A model generated the notes under the pieces. The model was given only the letters and a program-made list of their open reading frames with translations, was not told where the DNA came from and searched no databases. Of a stretch of 64,000 nucleotides of DNA, positions 40,631-49,218 are shown piece by piece (positions within the stretch are counted from its first letter, which is position 1; each line of letters starts with the position of its first letter). The translations under genes were made by a program, and so were the position numbers. Origin of the DNA: Miltoncostaea sp036826475 (lineage in GTDB: Bacteria; Actinomycetota; Thermoleophilia; Miltoncostaeales; Miltoncostaeaceae); assembly GCA_036826475.1 (NCBI GenBank), contig DAISWG010000015.1, forward strand, positions 7,326-71,325, given 5' to 3'.

Positions 40631-41454
40631 GCCGTCTCCGTGATGTAGTCGCGCAGTGCATCGCGCCAGTGGCGCAGGCGGGGGGCCGACGGCCGGGTGA
40701 CCGCCAGCGGCGAGTAGTGGGGACGGGGCGCGGGACGGCCGAGCTCCGCGGTGGTGATCGGCACCACCCGGCAGCCGATGCCCGCCTCCTCGAAGATCGC
40801 GCGGGCGAAGCCCGCCCACGTCACCGAGCCGCCGCCGGCCGTGTGGTACACGCCGGGCGGCTGGTCCAGCAGCGCCTCGAGGGCCGGCGCCAGGTCGCGG
40901 GTCCAGGTGGGGCAGCCCTCCTGGTCGTCGACCACCGTCACCTCGTCGCGCTCGGCGCCGACGCGGCGCATGGTGTCGACGAAGTTCCTGCCGGCGTTCC
41001 CGTAGAGCCACGCGGTGCGGGCGATCCGGGCCCCCGCGGGATGGGCCGCGAGCGCGGCGCGCTCGCCGGCCAGCTTGGTGCGTCCGTAGGCGCTGAGCGG
41101 CGATGGCGCGTCGTCCTCGGTGTACGCCCGGCCGGCGCGGCCGTCGAACACGTAGTCGGTGGAGGGCACCACCACCGCGGCGCCGGCCTCGGCGGCCGCG
41201 GCCGCGACGTTGCCGGACCCGTCGCCGTTGACCCGGGCGGCGTCGGCCTCGCGCTCCTCGGCGCCGTCGACGTCGGTCCACGCGGCCAGGTGGAACACCG
41301 CATCCGGGCGGACCTCCGCCACGCACGCGCGCACGGCGGCCGGGTCGGTCACGTCCACGTCCAGGTCGACCCCCGTCACCTCGTGGCGGCCGTCGAGGTG
41401 GCGCATCATGTCCTGCCCGAGCATCCCGGCGGCGCCGGTGACCAGCACCCTCAC
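40627..41454 (-). CDS. rmlD: dTDP-4-dehydrorhamnose reductase
   Basis: A 275-residue SDR that carries out the last reduction to dTDP-L-rhamnose. Landmarks are LVTGAAGMLGQDMM, VFHLAAWTDVDGAE, STDYVFDG, YGRTKLAGE and RTAWLYGNAGRNFV. It lies between rmlA (13 bp upstream) and rmlB (4-bp overlap). Rhamnose is a likely part of the cell-wall or surface polysaccharide. Confidence 0.94.
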   Translation of the reverse strand: MRVLVTGAAGMLGQDMMRHLDGRHEVTGVDLDVDVTDPAAVRACVAEVRPDAVFHLAAWTDVDGAEEREADAARVNGDGSGNVAAAAAEAGAAVVVPSTDYVFDGRAGRAYTEDDAPSPLSAYGRTKLAGERAALAAHPAGARIARTAWLYGNAGRNFVDTMRRVGAERDEVTVVDDQEGCPTWTRDLAPALEALLDQPPGVYHTAGGGSVTWAGFARAIFEEAGIGCRVVPITTAELGRPAPRPHYSPLAVTRPSAPRLRHWRDALRDYITETA

Positions 41455-41467
41455 CCGGCGACTCGCA

Positions 41468-42544
41468 CTAGAGGAGCCCGATGGAGGAGGAGTCGCCGAT
41501 CATGAACCGGTAGGCGCGCGGCTTGGCGTCGGTGCGCGCGATGGTGACGTCGCGTCCGATCAGGCTGGCCTCGACGCGGGCGTCGAGGTCCTCCACCCGG
41601 CTGTTCTCCAGCAGGATGCTGTGCTCCACCTCGGCCCGCCGGACGACCACCCCCGAGGAGATGGCGGAGTACGGCCCGATGTAGGCGTCCTCCACCAGGG
41701 CGCCTGCGCCGATCACGGCCGGGCCGCGGATGGCGGAGCGCACGACGCGTGCGCCGGCCTCCACCACGACGCGGCCCTCGATCGTGCTGCCCTCGTCGAC
41801 CTCGCCGTCCACGCGCGGCGCCACCACGTCCAGGATGAGGCGGTTGGCCTCGAGCATGTCGTCCAGGCGGCCGGTGTCCTTCCACCAGCCGGTGACCTCG
41901 TGGGGCTCGACGGTGAGACCGCGGTCGATGAGGTGCTGGATGGCGTCGGTGATCTCCAGCTCGCCGCGGCCCGAGGGCGCGATGGCCTTGGCCGACTCCA
42001 TGATCGCCGGCGTGAACATGTAGACGCCCACCAGCGCGAGGTCGCTCTTCGGCTCCTTCGGCTTCTCGACCAGCCGGGTCACCCGGTCCCCGTCGAGCTC
42101 GGCGACGCCGTACGACTGGGGGTCGGGGACCCGCTGGAGCAGGATCAGCGCGTCGCTGCCGCCGTCGCGGAAGCGCTCCACCAGGCTGGTGATGCCGTCG
42201 CGGAGCAGGTTGTCGCCCAGGTACATCACGAACGGCGACCCGGCCAGGAACTCCTCGGCGGTCAGCACGGCGTGCGCCAGCCCGAGGGGGGCCTGCTGGC
42301 GGATGTACGTCACCCGGATCCCGAGCGCCGACCCGTCGCCCACCGCCGCCTCGATCTCGGCCTGGGTGTCGCCCACCACGATCCCGATGTCGGTCACGCC
42401 CGCGTCCCGCAGGGCCTCGAGCCCGTAGAAGAGCACCGGCTTGTTGGCCACGGGCACGAGCTGCTTCGCGCTCGTGTGGGTGATCGGGCGCAGACGGGTC
42501 CCGGCGCCGCCCGACAGCACCAAGCCCTTCAGGGTGTCCGCCAC
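41468..42544 (-). CDS. rmlA: Glucose-1-phosphate thymidylyltransferase, long form
   Basis: A 358-residue nucleotidyltransferase that makes dTDP-glucose. The N-terminal domain has LSGGAGTRLRPITHTSAKQL, VMYLGDNLL, LVEKPKEPKSDLALVGVYMF and WKDTGRLDDMLEANR. The C-terminal 110 residues form a left-handed beta-helix (SAIRGPAVIGAGALVEDAYIG), a feature of the long actinobacterial/archaeal type. The GTG start has TACGCT 7 bp upstream and heads the rml operon. Confidence 0.92.
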   Translation of the reverse strand: MADTLKGLVLSGGAGTRLRPITHTSAKQLVPVANKPVLFYGLEALRDAGVTDIGIVVGDTQAEIEAAVGDGSALGIRVTYIRQQAPLGLAHAVLTAEEFLAGSPFVMYLGDNLLRDGITSLVERFRDGGSDALILLQRVPDPQSYGVAELDGDRVTRLVEKPKEPKSDLALVGVYMFTPAIMESAKAIAPSGRGELEITDAIQHLIDRGLTVEPHEVTGWWKDTGRLDDMLEANRLILDVVAPRVDGEVDEGSTIEGRVVVEAGARVVRSAIRGPAVIGAGALVEDAYIGPYSAISSGVVVRRAEVEHSILLENSRVEDLDARVEASLIGRDVTIARTDAKPRAYRFMIGDSSSIGLL

Positions 42545-42620
42545 GCGCGCGAGCGTAGCAGCCGTCCCGCAGACGGCCGGCGGGCGGCCCGCGGCGCGGG
42601 GCCGCCGCTACGATCGCCGC

Positions 42621-43568
42621 GTGGACCGGGACGAGTGGCTCGCGCGGCGCACCTACCGGGGCGCCGACTACGACGCCGAGCGGGTCGCGGCCGAGGTCCG
42701 CCGCCAGGGCCTGACGGTCTCGGTGTGCCTGCCGACGCTCGACGTCGCCGCCACGGTCGGGGAGATCGTGGAGCGGGTGCGCACCGAGCTGGTGGAGCGG
42801 GTGCCGCTGGTGTCGGAGATCGTCGCGATCGACAGCCGCAGCCGGGACGGCAGCCCCGCCGTCGCCGCGGAGGCTGGCGCCACCGTGATCCAGGACCGCG
42901 AGGTCCTACCGGACCTGCCGCCCCGCGACGGCAAGGGCGAGGCCCTGTGGAAGAGCCTCGCGGTGCTGCGGGGCGACATCGTGGTGTGGCTCGACTCCGA
43001 CGTCGTGGACTTCGACCCCGCGTTCGTCACCGGCCTGGTGGGCCCCCTCGCCGGCGACCCGGAGGTGGGCTACGTGAAGGCCCTCTACCGGCGGGCGCTC
43101 GGCGACGACGATGACGGCGGCGGCCGGGTCACGGAGATCTGCGCGCGGCCGCTGATCAACCTGTTCCATCCGGAGCTGGCGGGCTTCGCCCAGCCGCTGT
43201 CGGGCGAGGCCGCCGGCCGCCGCGACCTGCTCCGCGCCGTCCCGTTCTTCACCGGCTACGCGGTGGAGCTGGGGCTGCTGATCGACCTGCTGGCCACGGC
43301 GGGCCTGGGCGCCCTCGGTCAGGTGGACCTGGGGCACCGGCGCCACACGAACCAGCCGACGGCCGCCCTGGGGCTGATGGCCTCCACCATCACGCAGGCC
43401 GTGCTGCGCCGCCTGGCCGACGCCGGTCGCGCGCCGGCCGGCCTGGACGGCGACGGCCGCTACGCGCGCCCGGTCCGGGACGGGGACGGCTGGCGCCTGG
43501 AGGAGCGCGACACCCGCCCCGGCGAGCGCCCGCCCATGGTCGAGGCGCTGGCCGCCCGCGCCCCGTGA
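42621..43568 (+). CDS. gpgS: Glucosyl-3-phosphoglycerate synthase
   Basis: A 315-residue GT-A retaining glycosyltransferase (GT81) that transfers glucose to 3-phosphoglycerate, the first step to glucosylglycerate and, in mycobacteria, methylglucose lipopolysaccharide. It has VSVCLPTLDVAATVGEIV, EIVAIDSRSRDGS, GKGEALWKSL, the DSDVVDF metal motif, QPLSGEAAGRRDLL and a C-terminal DLGHRRHTNQP. GTG 42621 has TACGAT 6 bp upstream (leaderless). The stop overlaps the HEAT-repeat gene (GTGA). Confidence 0.93.
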   Translation: MDRDEWLARRTYRGADYDAERVAAEVRRQGLTVSVCLPTLDVAATVGEIVERVRTELVERVPLVSEIVAIDSRSRDGSPAVAAEAGATVIQDREVLPDLPPRDGKGEALWKSLAVLRGDIVVWLDSDVVDFDPAFVTGLVGPLAGDPEVGYVKALYRRALGDDDDGGGRVTEICARPLINLFHPELAGFAQPLSGEAAGRRDLLRAVPFFTGYAVELGLLIDLLATAGLGALGQVDLGHRRHTNQPTAALGLMASTITQAVLRRLADAGRAPAGLDGDGRYARPVRDGDGWRLEERDTRPGERPPMVEALAARAP

Positions 43569-44275
43569 GCCGACGGGACGAGCTGCGGGCGGCGCTGCGG
43601 CCGCTGCCGCGCCCGGAGTGGCCCGCGTGGCTGACGGCGCGCTCGGGCCTGCCGGGGCCGCGCGGCAACCTCGAGCTGGTGGACGCGGTCGCGGACGAAG
43701 GCGATCGCGACATGTTCGACGGGCTGATCGCGACCGGTGACGAGTACCTGGTGGTCTGCGGCGTCGTGGGCCTGGGGCGGCTGCTCGGCGAGGGCGACGA
43801 CCCGGCCCTGCGGGCGGCTCTGCACGAGCACGCCCGCGACGGCCGCTGGCGCGTGCGCGAGGCGGCCGCGATGGCCCTCCAGCGCCTGGGCGACGCGGAC
43901 GCGCCCCGCCTGCGCGCCCTGGTGGCGGCCTGGGCCGCCGACCCCGACCCGCTCGTGCAGCGCGCCGCCGTCGCGGGGATCTGCGAGCCGCGGCTCCTCC
44001 GCGACCCGGCGGCGGCGGCGGCCGCGCGGGACGCCTGCGCCGTGGCCACCGGCTCGCTGGCCGCCCGGCCCGCCGCCGAGCGGCGCCTGCCGGACGTGCG
44101 CACCCTGCGCCAGGCGCTCGGCTACTGCTGGAGCGTGGCCGTCGCCGCCGACCCGGACGGCGGGCTGCCGCGCTTCCTCGCCCTCGCCGCGGAGCAGGAC
44201 CCGGACATCGCCTGGATCGTGCGCGAGAACCGGCGCAAGGCGCGGCTGGCGCGCCTCCTGCCCGCCGGCCTCTAG
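43565..44275 (+). CDS. HEAT-repeat protein
   Basis: A 236-residue all-helical protein with HEAT/PBS-lyase-like repeats, seen as WRVREAAAMALQRLGDADAPRLRALVAAW and DPLVQRAAVAGICEPRLL. Such repeats mediate protein binding. It is translated with gpgS through a 4-bp overlap, so it may assist that enzyme, but there is no direct evidence. Its TAG and the stop of the opposite gene share the bases CTAG. Confidence 0.82.
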   Translation: MSRRDELRAALRPLPRPEWPAWLTARSGLPGPRGNLELVDAVADEGDRDMFDGLIATGDEYLVVCGVVGLGRLLGEGDDPALRAALHEHARDGRWRVREAAAMALQRLGDADAPRLRALVAAWAADPDPLVQRAAVAGICEPRLLRDPAAAAAARDACAVATGSLAARPAAERRLPDVRTLRQALGYCWSVAVAADPDGGLPRFLALAAEQDPDIAWIVRENRRKARLARLLPAGL

Positions 44276-44604
44276 GGCGTCACGCGGGGCATCGGAACCG
44301 GGGCGGCGCACTCGCGCGCCACCCGGTCCCAGGCCCGGAGCGCGGCCCGCGCACGCTTCGCGCGCGGCACCGGCCGGGTGGTCGCCACAGCGTGCGCCAG
44401 CAGATGGGCCGCGGGGCGCGCGGTGGGGCAGCGGCCCCACTCCGCCTGGAGGGCCGTCGCCGCCCGGATCGCCGCGTCGCCGGGGGCTGGTGCCGCCGGC
44501 GACGCCGCGAGCGCCGCGGGGAGGACCGCGGCGAGGAGGAGTGCACCGAGGAGGAGGATCCGGCTCACGACACGCAGGGTGCCGGTGATCGTCCCCACGG
44601 CCAC
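44272..44604 (-). CDS. Small secreted hypothetical protein
   Basis: A 110-residue protein with a signal peptide (hydrophobic core LLLGALLLAAVLPAALA, about residues 17-33) followed by an alanine-rich helical domain with two cysteines (GRCPTARPAAHLLAHA and VARECAAPV), which could form a disulfide outside the cell. No family was recognised. It ends in the shared CTAG with the HEAT-repeat gene. glxK ends 19 bp upstream. Confidence 0.65.
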   Translation of the reverse strand: MAVGTITGTLRVVSRILLLGALLLAAVLPAALAASPAAPAPGDAAIRAATALQAEWGRCPTARPAAHLLAHAVATTRPVPRAKRARAALRAWDRVARECAAPVPMPRVTP

Positions 44605-44622
44605 CCCCAGGACGGATGGGGG

Positions 44623-45768
44623 CTACCCCCCCGGACGAGCGGCCCACACGCCCGCGACGGCCGCGCCCGCCGCCGCCAGGTCGGCCTCGGTGGCCGCGAG
44701 GGCCTCGGCCAGGGGCCGCTGCGCCCGGCCGATCGGGAGCGCCGCGGCGAAGCCCGCGCGGCGGGCGGCCCCCGGCCCGAGCCCCACCTCGCCGCAGAGC
44801 GCCACGCACGGGACCCCCGCCTCCGCGCAGGCCGCCGCGACGGCCGCGGGCGCCTTGCCGGCCAGGCTCGTCTCGTCCAGCCGCCCCTCGCCGGTGATGC
44901 AGAGCGCCGCGCCGTCCAGCCGTTCCCGGAACCGCACGGCGTCGAGCACCAGCGGCGCACCGGGCACCAGCTCGGCGCCGAGCAGTGCGTGGAGGGCACC
45001 CGCCACGCCGCCGGCGGCGCCCGCGCCCGGGACGTCCTGCAGGTCGATCCCGGTGGCCTCGCGCACCACGCCGGCCAGGCGCGCGAGCCCCGCGTCGAGC
45101 CGGGCCACCGCCTCGGGGGACGCGCCCTTCTGGGGCCCGAAGACGTGCGCGGCGCCGCGGGGCCCGTGGAAGGGGTTGTCGACGTCGCACGCCACCTGGA
45201 TCGCGACGCCGTCCAGGCGCGGGTCGCGCCGCGACAGATCGAGGGCGGAGACCCGGATCAGATCGGCGCCGCGGCCCTCCAGCTCGGCGCCGTCGGCGTC
45301 GAGGGCGCGGATGCCGAGCGCCCGGGCCAGCCCCAGGCCGCCGTCGGTGGTGGCGCTGCCGCCGAGGCCGACCACGATGCGCCGGGCGCCGAGGCCGAGG
45401 GCCGCGCGCATGAGCTCGCCGGTGCCCCACGTGCCCGTCCGCTCCGGGTCGCGCTCGGCCGGCGCCAGCCGCTCGTAGCCCGACGCCTGTGCCAGCTCCA
45501 CCACGGCCACGCCGCCCGGCAGCTCGCCCAGGCCCGCCTCCACCGGCCGGCCGAGCGGGTCGGCCACCGCGACGCCGCGGCGGCGCCCCCCGGCGGCCGC
45601 CACCAGCGCGTCCAGCGTGCCCTCGCCGCCGTCGGCGACCGGGACGAGGCGCGTCTCGACCCCGGGGATCACCAGCCGCACCCCCGCCGCGACCGCCCGC
45701 GCCGCGTCGGCGGCCGACAACGCGCCCTTGAAGGGCGCGGGGGCCACCACCACGGTGGCGGCGGTCAT
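44623..45768 (-). CDS. glxK: Glycerate 2-kinase (GlxK/GarK family)
   Basis: A 381-residue kinase that phosphorylates D-glycerate to 2-phosphoglycerate. Motifs are VVVAPAPFKGALSAADAARA, PVADGGEGTLDAL, VVGLGGSATTDGGLGLARALG, ACDVDNPFHGPRGAAHVFGPQKG and ITGEGRLDETSLAGKAP. It lies downstream of an SDR with an ATGA overlap. Its nearness to gpgS, whose pathway uses glycerate phosphates, may be coincidental. Confidence 0.93.
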   Translation of the reverse strand: MTAATVVVAPAPFKGALSAADAARAVAAGVRLVIPGVETRLVPVADGGEGTLDALVAAAGGRRRGVAVADPLGRPVEAGLGELPGGVAVVELAQASGYERLAPAERDPERTGTWGTGELMRAALGLGARRIVVGLGGSATTDGGLGLARALGIRALDADGAELEGRGADLIRVSALDLSRRDPRLDGVAIQVACDVDNPFHGPRGAAHVFGPQKGASPEAVARLDAGLARLAGVVREATGIDLQDVPGAGAAGGVAGALHALLGAELVPGAPLVLDAVRFRERLDGAALCITGEGRLDETSLAGKAPAAVAAACAEAGVPCVALCGEVGLGPGAARRAGFAAALPIGRAQRPLAEALAATEADLAAAGAAVAGVWAARPGG

Positions 45769-46622
45769 CCCGTGCGGTCCCAGGCCTCCAGCTTCAGGAA
45801 GCCCCGCAGCCGCCGCTGCCACTCCAGGTCGTCGGGCGCGCCCTCGCGCAGATCGGCCAGGTGGACCGAGTCGTCGCCCACCGGCACCCGGAACGGGCCG
45901 TCGCCGGGCTCCGCGGCCGCCACCACCGCGGCGGCGACCTCGCCGGCGGGGGTGGGGTAGCCCTCGCGCCACGCCGCGAAGCCCTGCCGCAGGCTCACCA
46001 GCAGCGGCTCGTAGGGACCCTCGCCCGCCGGGGCCCGCCCCTCCGGCCGGGGCGCGCGCGGGAAGTCGGTGTCCACCATGCCCGGCTCGAGGGTGGTCAC
46101 CCGGATGCCGAACGGGCGGCACTCGACGGCGAGGGCCTCGGCCATCGCCGACATGCCCCACTTGGAGGCGTGGTACATCCCGAGGAGCGGGTTGGAGATC
46201 CGGGCCCCGATCGAGGACACGAACACCAGCGATCCGCCGCCCGCCTCGCGCATGGCGGGCAGCGCGGCCTGGATCACCGCCGCCGCGCCGAAGAGGTTGG
46301 TCTCGAACATCCGCCGGACCTCGTCGAGGTCGACCTCCTCGATGGCCCCGAGCACCGCGTATCCGGCGTTGCTCACCAGGCACCCGAGCGCGCCGCCCGC
46401 CCACTCCTCGGCGGCCGCCACCCCCTTGCGGACCGAGTCGCCCTCGGTCACGTCCAGGCGCGCCACCCGAACGCCGGGGACGCCGTGGAACACCGCCTCG
46501 GCCGCGGCGACGTCGCGCACGCCGGCGGTCACGCGCCACCCGGCGTCGGCGAGGGCGAGGACGCTCGCGCGGCCGATTCCGCGGCCGGCGCCGGTGACCA
46601 GGGCGGTGCGGGTGGGGCTCAT
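45765..46622 (-). CDS. Short-chain dehydrogenase/reductase
   Basis: A 285-residue classical SDR. It has TGAGRGIGRASVLAL for cofactor binding, LVSNAGYAVLGAIEE, SSIGARISNPLLGMYHASK with the Ser-Tyr-Lys triad, and EPGMVDTDF. Position 37 is not acidic, so NADP may be preferred. The substrate is unknown. It lies 10 bp after the sensor kinase and overlaps glxK, suggesting one transcript from the response regulator onward. Confidence 0.9.
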   Translation of the reverse strand: MSPTRTALVTGAGRGIGRASVLALADAGWRVTAGVRDVAAAEAVFHGVPGVRVARLDVTEGDSVRKGVAAAEEWAGGALGCLVSNAGYAVLGAIEEVDLDEVRRMFETNLFGAAAVIQAALPAMREAGGGSLVFVSSIGARISNPLLGMYHASKWGMSAMAEALAVECRPFGIRVTTLEPGMVDTDFPRAPRPEGRAPAGEGPYEPLLVSLRQGFAAWREGYPTPAGEVAAAVVAAAEPGDGPFRVPVGDDSVHLADLREGAPDDLEWQRRLRGFLKLEAWDRTG

Positions 46623-46632
46623 GCCGCGAAGG

Positions 46633-48429
46633 CTACCCGGCGACGGGCATCTCCTCGGTCACGGGCCCCGCCTCCGGCAGGGGCAGCCGGACCGTGAACG
46701 TGCTGCCGTCGCCGGGTGACGACGCCAGGTCGATGCCGCCGCGGTGCGCCTCGGCCAGGCCGCGGGCGATCGCGAGGCCCAGGCCGGCGCTGCGGCCCTC
46801 GCGCGACGGGTCGCCGCGGTAGAAGCGGTCGAACACGAACGGCTGCGCATCCTCCGGGATGCCCTCGCCCGTGTCGTGCACCGCCATCGTCGCGTCGTGC
46901 CCGTCGCGGCCCACGACCACCTCCACCGTGCCGCCGGACGGCGTGTGGCGCAGCGCGTTGTCGAGCAGGATCAGCAGGATCTGCTCCACCCGGGCGGCGT
47001 CGATGTCGACGTCCACCGCCGCGTCGTCCGCCGCGCGGGCTCTGAGCGTCACGCCCGCGCGCGCCGCCAGCGGGATCCGGGGGGCCACCACCACCTCCGC
47101 CAGCTCGGCCAGGTCCACCCGCTCCCGCTCCAGCGGCAGGGCGCCGGCGTCGAGCCGGGCGAGCTGCAGCTGCTCCTCCACGAGGCGCTCCAGGCGGTCG
47201 GTCTCCTGGGTCATCGACGTCAGGAACTCGCGCCGGTGGCGCTCGCTCACATCGCCCTCCAGGAGCTCCAGGAACCCCTTCAGCGCGGCGATCGGCGTCT
47301 TCAGCTCGTGGGAGACGTTGGCCACCAGGTCGCGGCGGGCGCGCTCGAGGCGGCGGGCGTCCGTGACGTCGCGCAAGGTGAGGACGGTGCCCGACGACCG
47401 GTGCTCGCCGGCGAGCGGCGCGACGGTCACCTCCAGCTCGGCGCCGTCGTCCAGCACCACCGTGCGCCGGTCGACCGCGGCGTCGCCGGTGGCGCGCGCG
47501 GCCAGCACGGCGTCGAGGATCGCGGGCGGCAGCGCCTCGAGGCGCGCCGACTCGACCCCCGCCCCCAGGCCCAGCAGCCCGCTGGCGGCATCGTTGGCCA
47601 CGACGACGGCTCCGTCCGGGTCGACGGCCAGCACCCCCTCGGCCAGCGACCCGATCATCGCCCGGTCCCGGTCGCGCTCCCGTGTGATCTCGGCGACGAG
47701 CGACTGGAGGCGCGCCGCCATCCCGTTGATCCCCTCCCCCAGGGTGGCGAGCTCCTGCGGCGCGATGCGCGCGGCGGGGGCGCGGGCCGACAGGTCGCCG
47801 CCGGCGATCAGCGCGGCGGTGCGCGCGAGGCCGCGGATGCGGCCGCCGAGGACCCGGGCGATCGCGATCCCGGCGAGGGACGACAGCAGCAGCACCACGA
47901 TCATCGCCGCGATCACCCGCTGGCGCACCGCAGTCAGCTCCGGCGCGACCCCCGTGAGCGGCAGCGCCGCCGTGACCCGGCCGGTGCCGAACCCGCTCAC
48001 CGGCAGCAACGCAGCCGCGGCCACGCCGGCCTCGTCCGGGAGGATCGCCGACTGCCCCGGTTGGAGCGCTGGCGTCTTGGGCAGGAGGTAGGGCTGAGCG
48101 GGGGAGCGCGTCACGAAGCTGCCGCCGAAGCCCATCACCGGGCCGCGGTAGTCGATCGCCACCTCGGCGCCGGTCGACGCGCGGATCTGCTGGGCGAGCT
48201 CGACCAGGTCGGCCGAGTCGACCGGCGCGGAGAGCTGCGCGTCGCTCGCAGACGCCTCGAGCTCCTGCCGGAGGTTGCTCGCCTCCTGCTTCGCGCGGTC
48301 GCCCTTGACGCTGGACTCCAGCGTGGGGAGGACGACGAGCAGGACCGCCAGACTCGCGACGACGCCGACCGCCAGGAGCGCGGCCACGAGCCAGACCTGC
48401 AGCCCGGCGACGCGGCGGGCAGGAGTCAC
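46633..48429 (-). CDS. PAS-containing sensor histidine kinase
   Basis: A 598-residue membrane kinase. TM1 is at about residues 12-35, then an extracytoplasmic domain of about 130 residues, TM2 (VIAAMIVVLLLSSLAGIAI), HAMP, a PAS domain (IGSLAEGVLAVDPDGAVVVAN), the HisKA H-box NVSHELKTPIAALKGF, and HATPase boxes LLDNALRHTPSG, DTGEGIPE and GLGLAIARGLAEAH. The layout is that of PhoR/ResE-type kinases. The GTG overlaps the response regulator stop, so they form one pair. Confidence 0.94.
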   Translation of the reverse strand: MTPARRVAGLQVWLVAALLAVGVVASLAVLLVVLPTLESSVKGDRAKQEASNLRQELEASASDAQLSAPVDSADLVELAQQIRASTGAEVAIDYRGPVMGFGGSFVTRSPAQPYLLPKTPALQPGQSAILPDEAGVAAAALLPVSGFGTGRVTAALPLTGVAPELTAVRQRVIAAMIVVLLLSSLAGIAIARVLGGRIRGLARTAALIAGGDLSARAPAARIAPQELATLGEGINGMAARLQSLVAEITRERDRDRAMIGSLAEGVLAVDPDGAVVVANDAASGLLGLGAGVESARLEALPPAILDAVLAARATGDAAVDRRTVVLDDGAELEVTVAPLAGEHRSSGTVLTLRDVTDARRLERARRDLVANVSHELKTPIAALKGFLELLEGDVSERHRREFLTSMTQETDRLERLVEEQLQLARLDAGALPLERERVDLAELAEVVVAPRIPLAARAGVTLRARAADDAAVDVDIDAARVEQILLILLDNALRHTPSGGTVEVVVGRDGHDATMAVHDTGEGIPEDAQPFVFDRFYRGDPSREGRSAGLGLAIARGLAEAHRGGIDLASSPGDGSTFTVRLPLPEAGPVTEEMPVAG

Positions 48430-49121
48430 CCCCGCGGCTCCTCCCCGCCGAATGCGTAGCCCACACCCCGCACGGTGCGGATGAGGACCGGCGACGACGG
48501 ATCGGCCTCGACCTTCTGGCGGAGGTGGCGCACGTGGACGTCCACGCTGCGCAGGTCCCCGTAGAAGTTGCCCTTCCACAGATGGTTCATCAGCTCCTCG
48601 CGGGTGAACACCCGGCGGGGCGAGCTCGCGAGCTTGTGGAGGATCTCGAACTCGGAGTACGTGAGGGTCAGCTCGCGGCCGTCGCGGGTGACGGTGCGCG
48701 CGGTGGCGTCGATCTCCAGGTCGCCGGCCCGCAGCGGCGCCGAGCGGTCGGGCTCCAGGCGGGCGCGGCGCAGGTTGGCCTTGACCCGGGACACCAGCTC
48801 GCGCGGCGAGAACGGCTTGGTGACGTAGTCGTCGGCGCCGAGCTCGAGGCCCAGGACCTTGTCGAGCTCCTCGCCACGCGCCGACAGCATGATGATCGGG
48901 ATCGTGCGGCCGGCGCGGATGCGCTTGCACACCTCCAGCCCGTCCATCCCGGGCAGCATGATGTCGAGGACCACGAGGTCCACGGGCTCCCGCTCGACAA
49001 TGTCGAGCGCCTCGTCGCCCCGACCCGACCCCGTCACCGAGAACCCCGCGTCGCGGAGCGCGTACTCGACGATGGTGCGGATCGACGCCTCGTCCTCGAC
49101 CACCAGGATGTGGTCGGACAC
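48426..49121 (-). CDS. OmpR/PhoB-family response regulator
   Basis: A 231-residue regulator with receiver residues Glu9-Asp10, phospho-acceptor Asp53 (LVVLDIMLPGMDG), Lys in YVTKPFSP, and a C-terminal winged helix (LTLTYSEFEILHKLASSPRRVFTREELM, HVRHLRQKVE, RTVRGVGYAF). GGAGGTGAG precedes the GTG. Divergent htrA suggests an envelope-stress role as in MprAB-PepD, while the kinase PAS architecture and the PHO-like repeat before phoX would also fit phosphate control. The sequence does not settle this. Confidence 0.94.
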   Translation of the reverse strand: MSDHILVVEDEASIRTIVEYALRDAGFSVTGSGRGDEALDIVEREPVDLVVLDIMLPGMDGLEVCKRIRAGRTIPIIMLSARGEELDKVLGLELGADDYVTKPFSPRELVSRVKANLRRARLEPDRSAPLRAGDLEIDATARTVTRDGRELTLTYSEFEILHKLASSPRRVFTREELMNHLWKGNFYGDLRSVDVHVRHLRQKVEADPSSPVLIRTVRGVGYAFGGEEPRG

Positions 49122-49206
49122 CGCTCACCTCCGGCCGTTCGGGCCGATGGTAGCGGGGAGCCGGGCCGGACCACCGGCCCGCAACCGAACCCTAATGCCG
49201 GGCCGC

Positions 49207-49212
49207 TACCCT
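49207..49212 (+). promoter_or_regulatory. Leaderless -10 element of htrA
   Basis: TACCCT ends 6 bp before GTG 49219 and no Shine-Dalgarno sequence is present. It decides the start in favour of GTG 49219 over ATG 49195, which would lie upstream of the predicted transcript. Confidence 0.45.
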
Positions 49213-49218
49213 GCCGCC

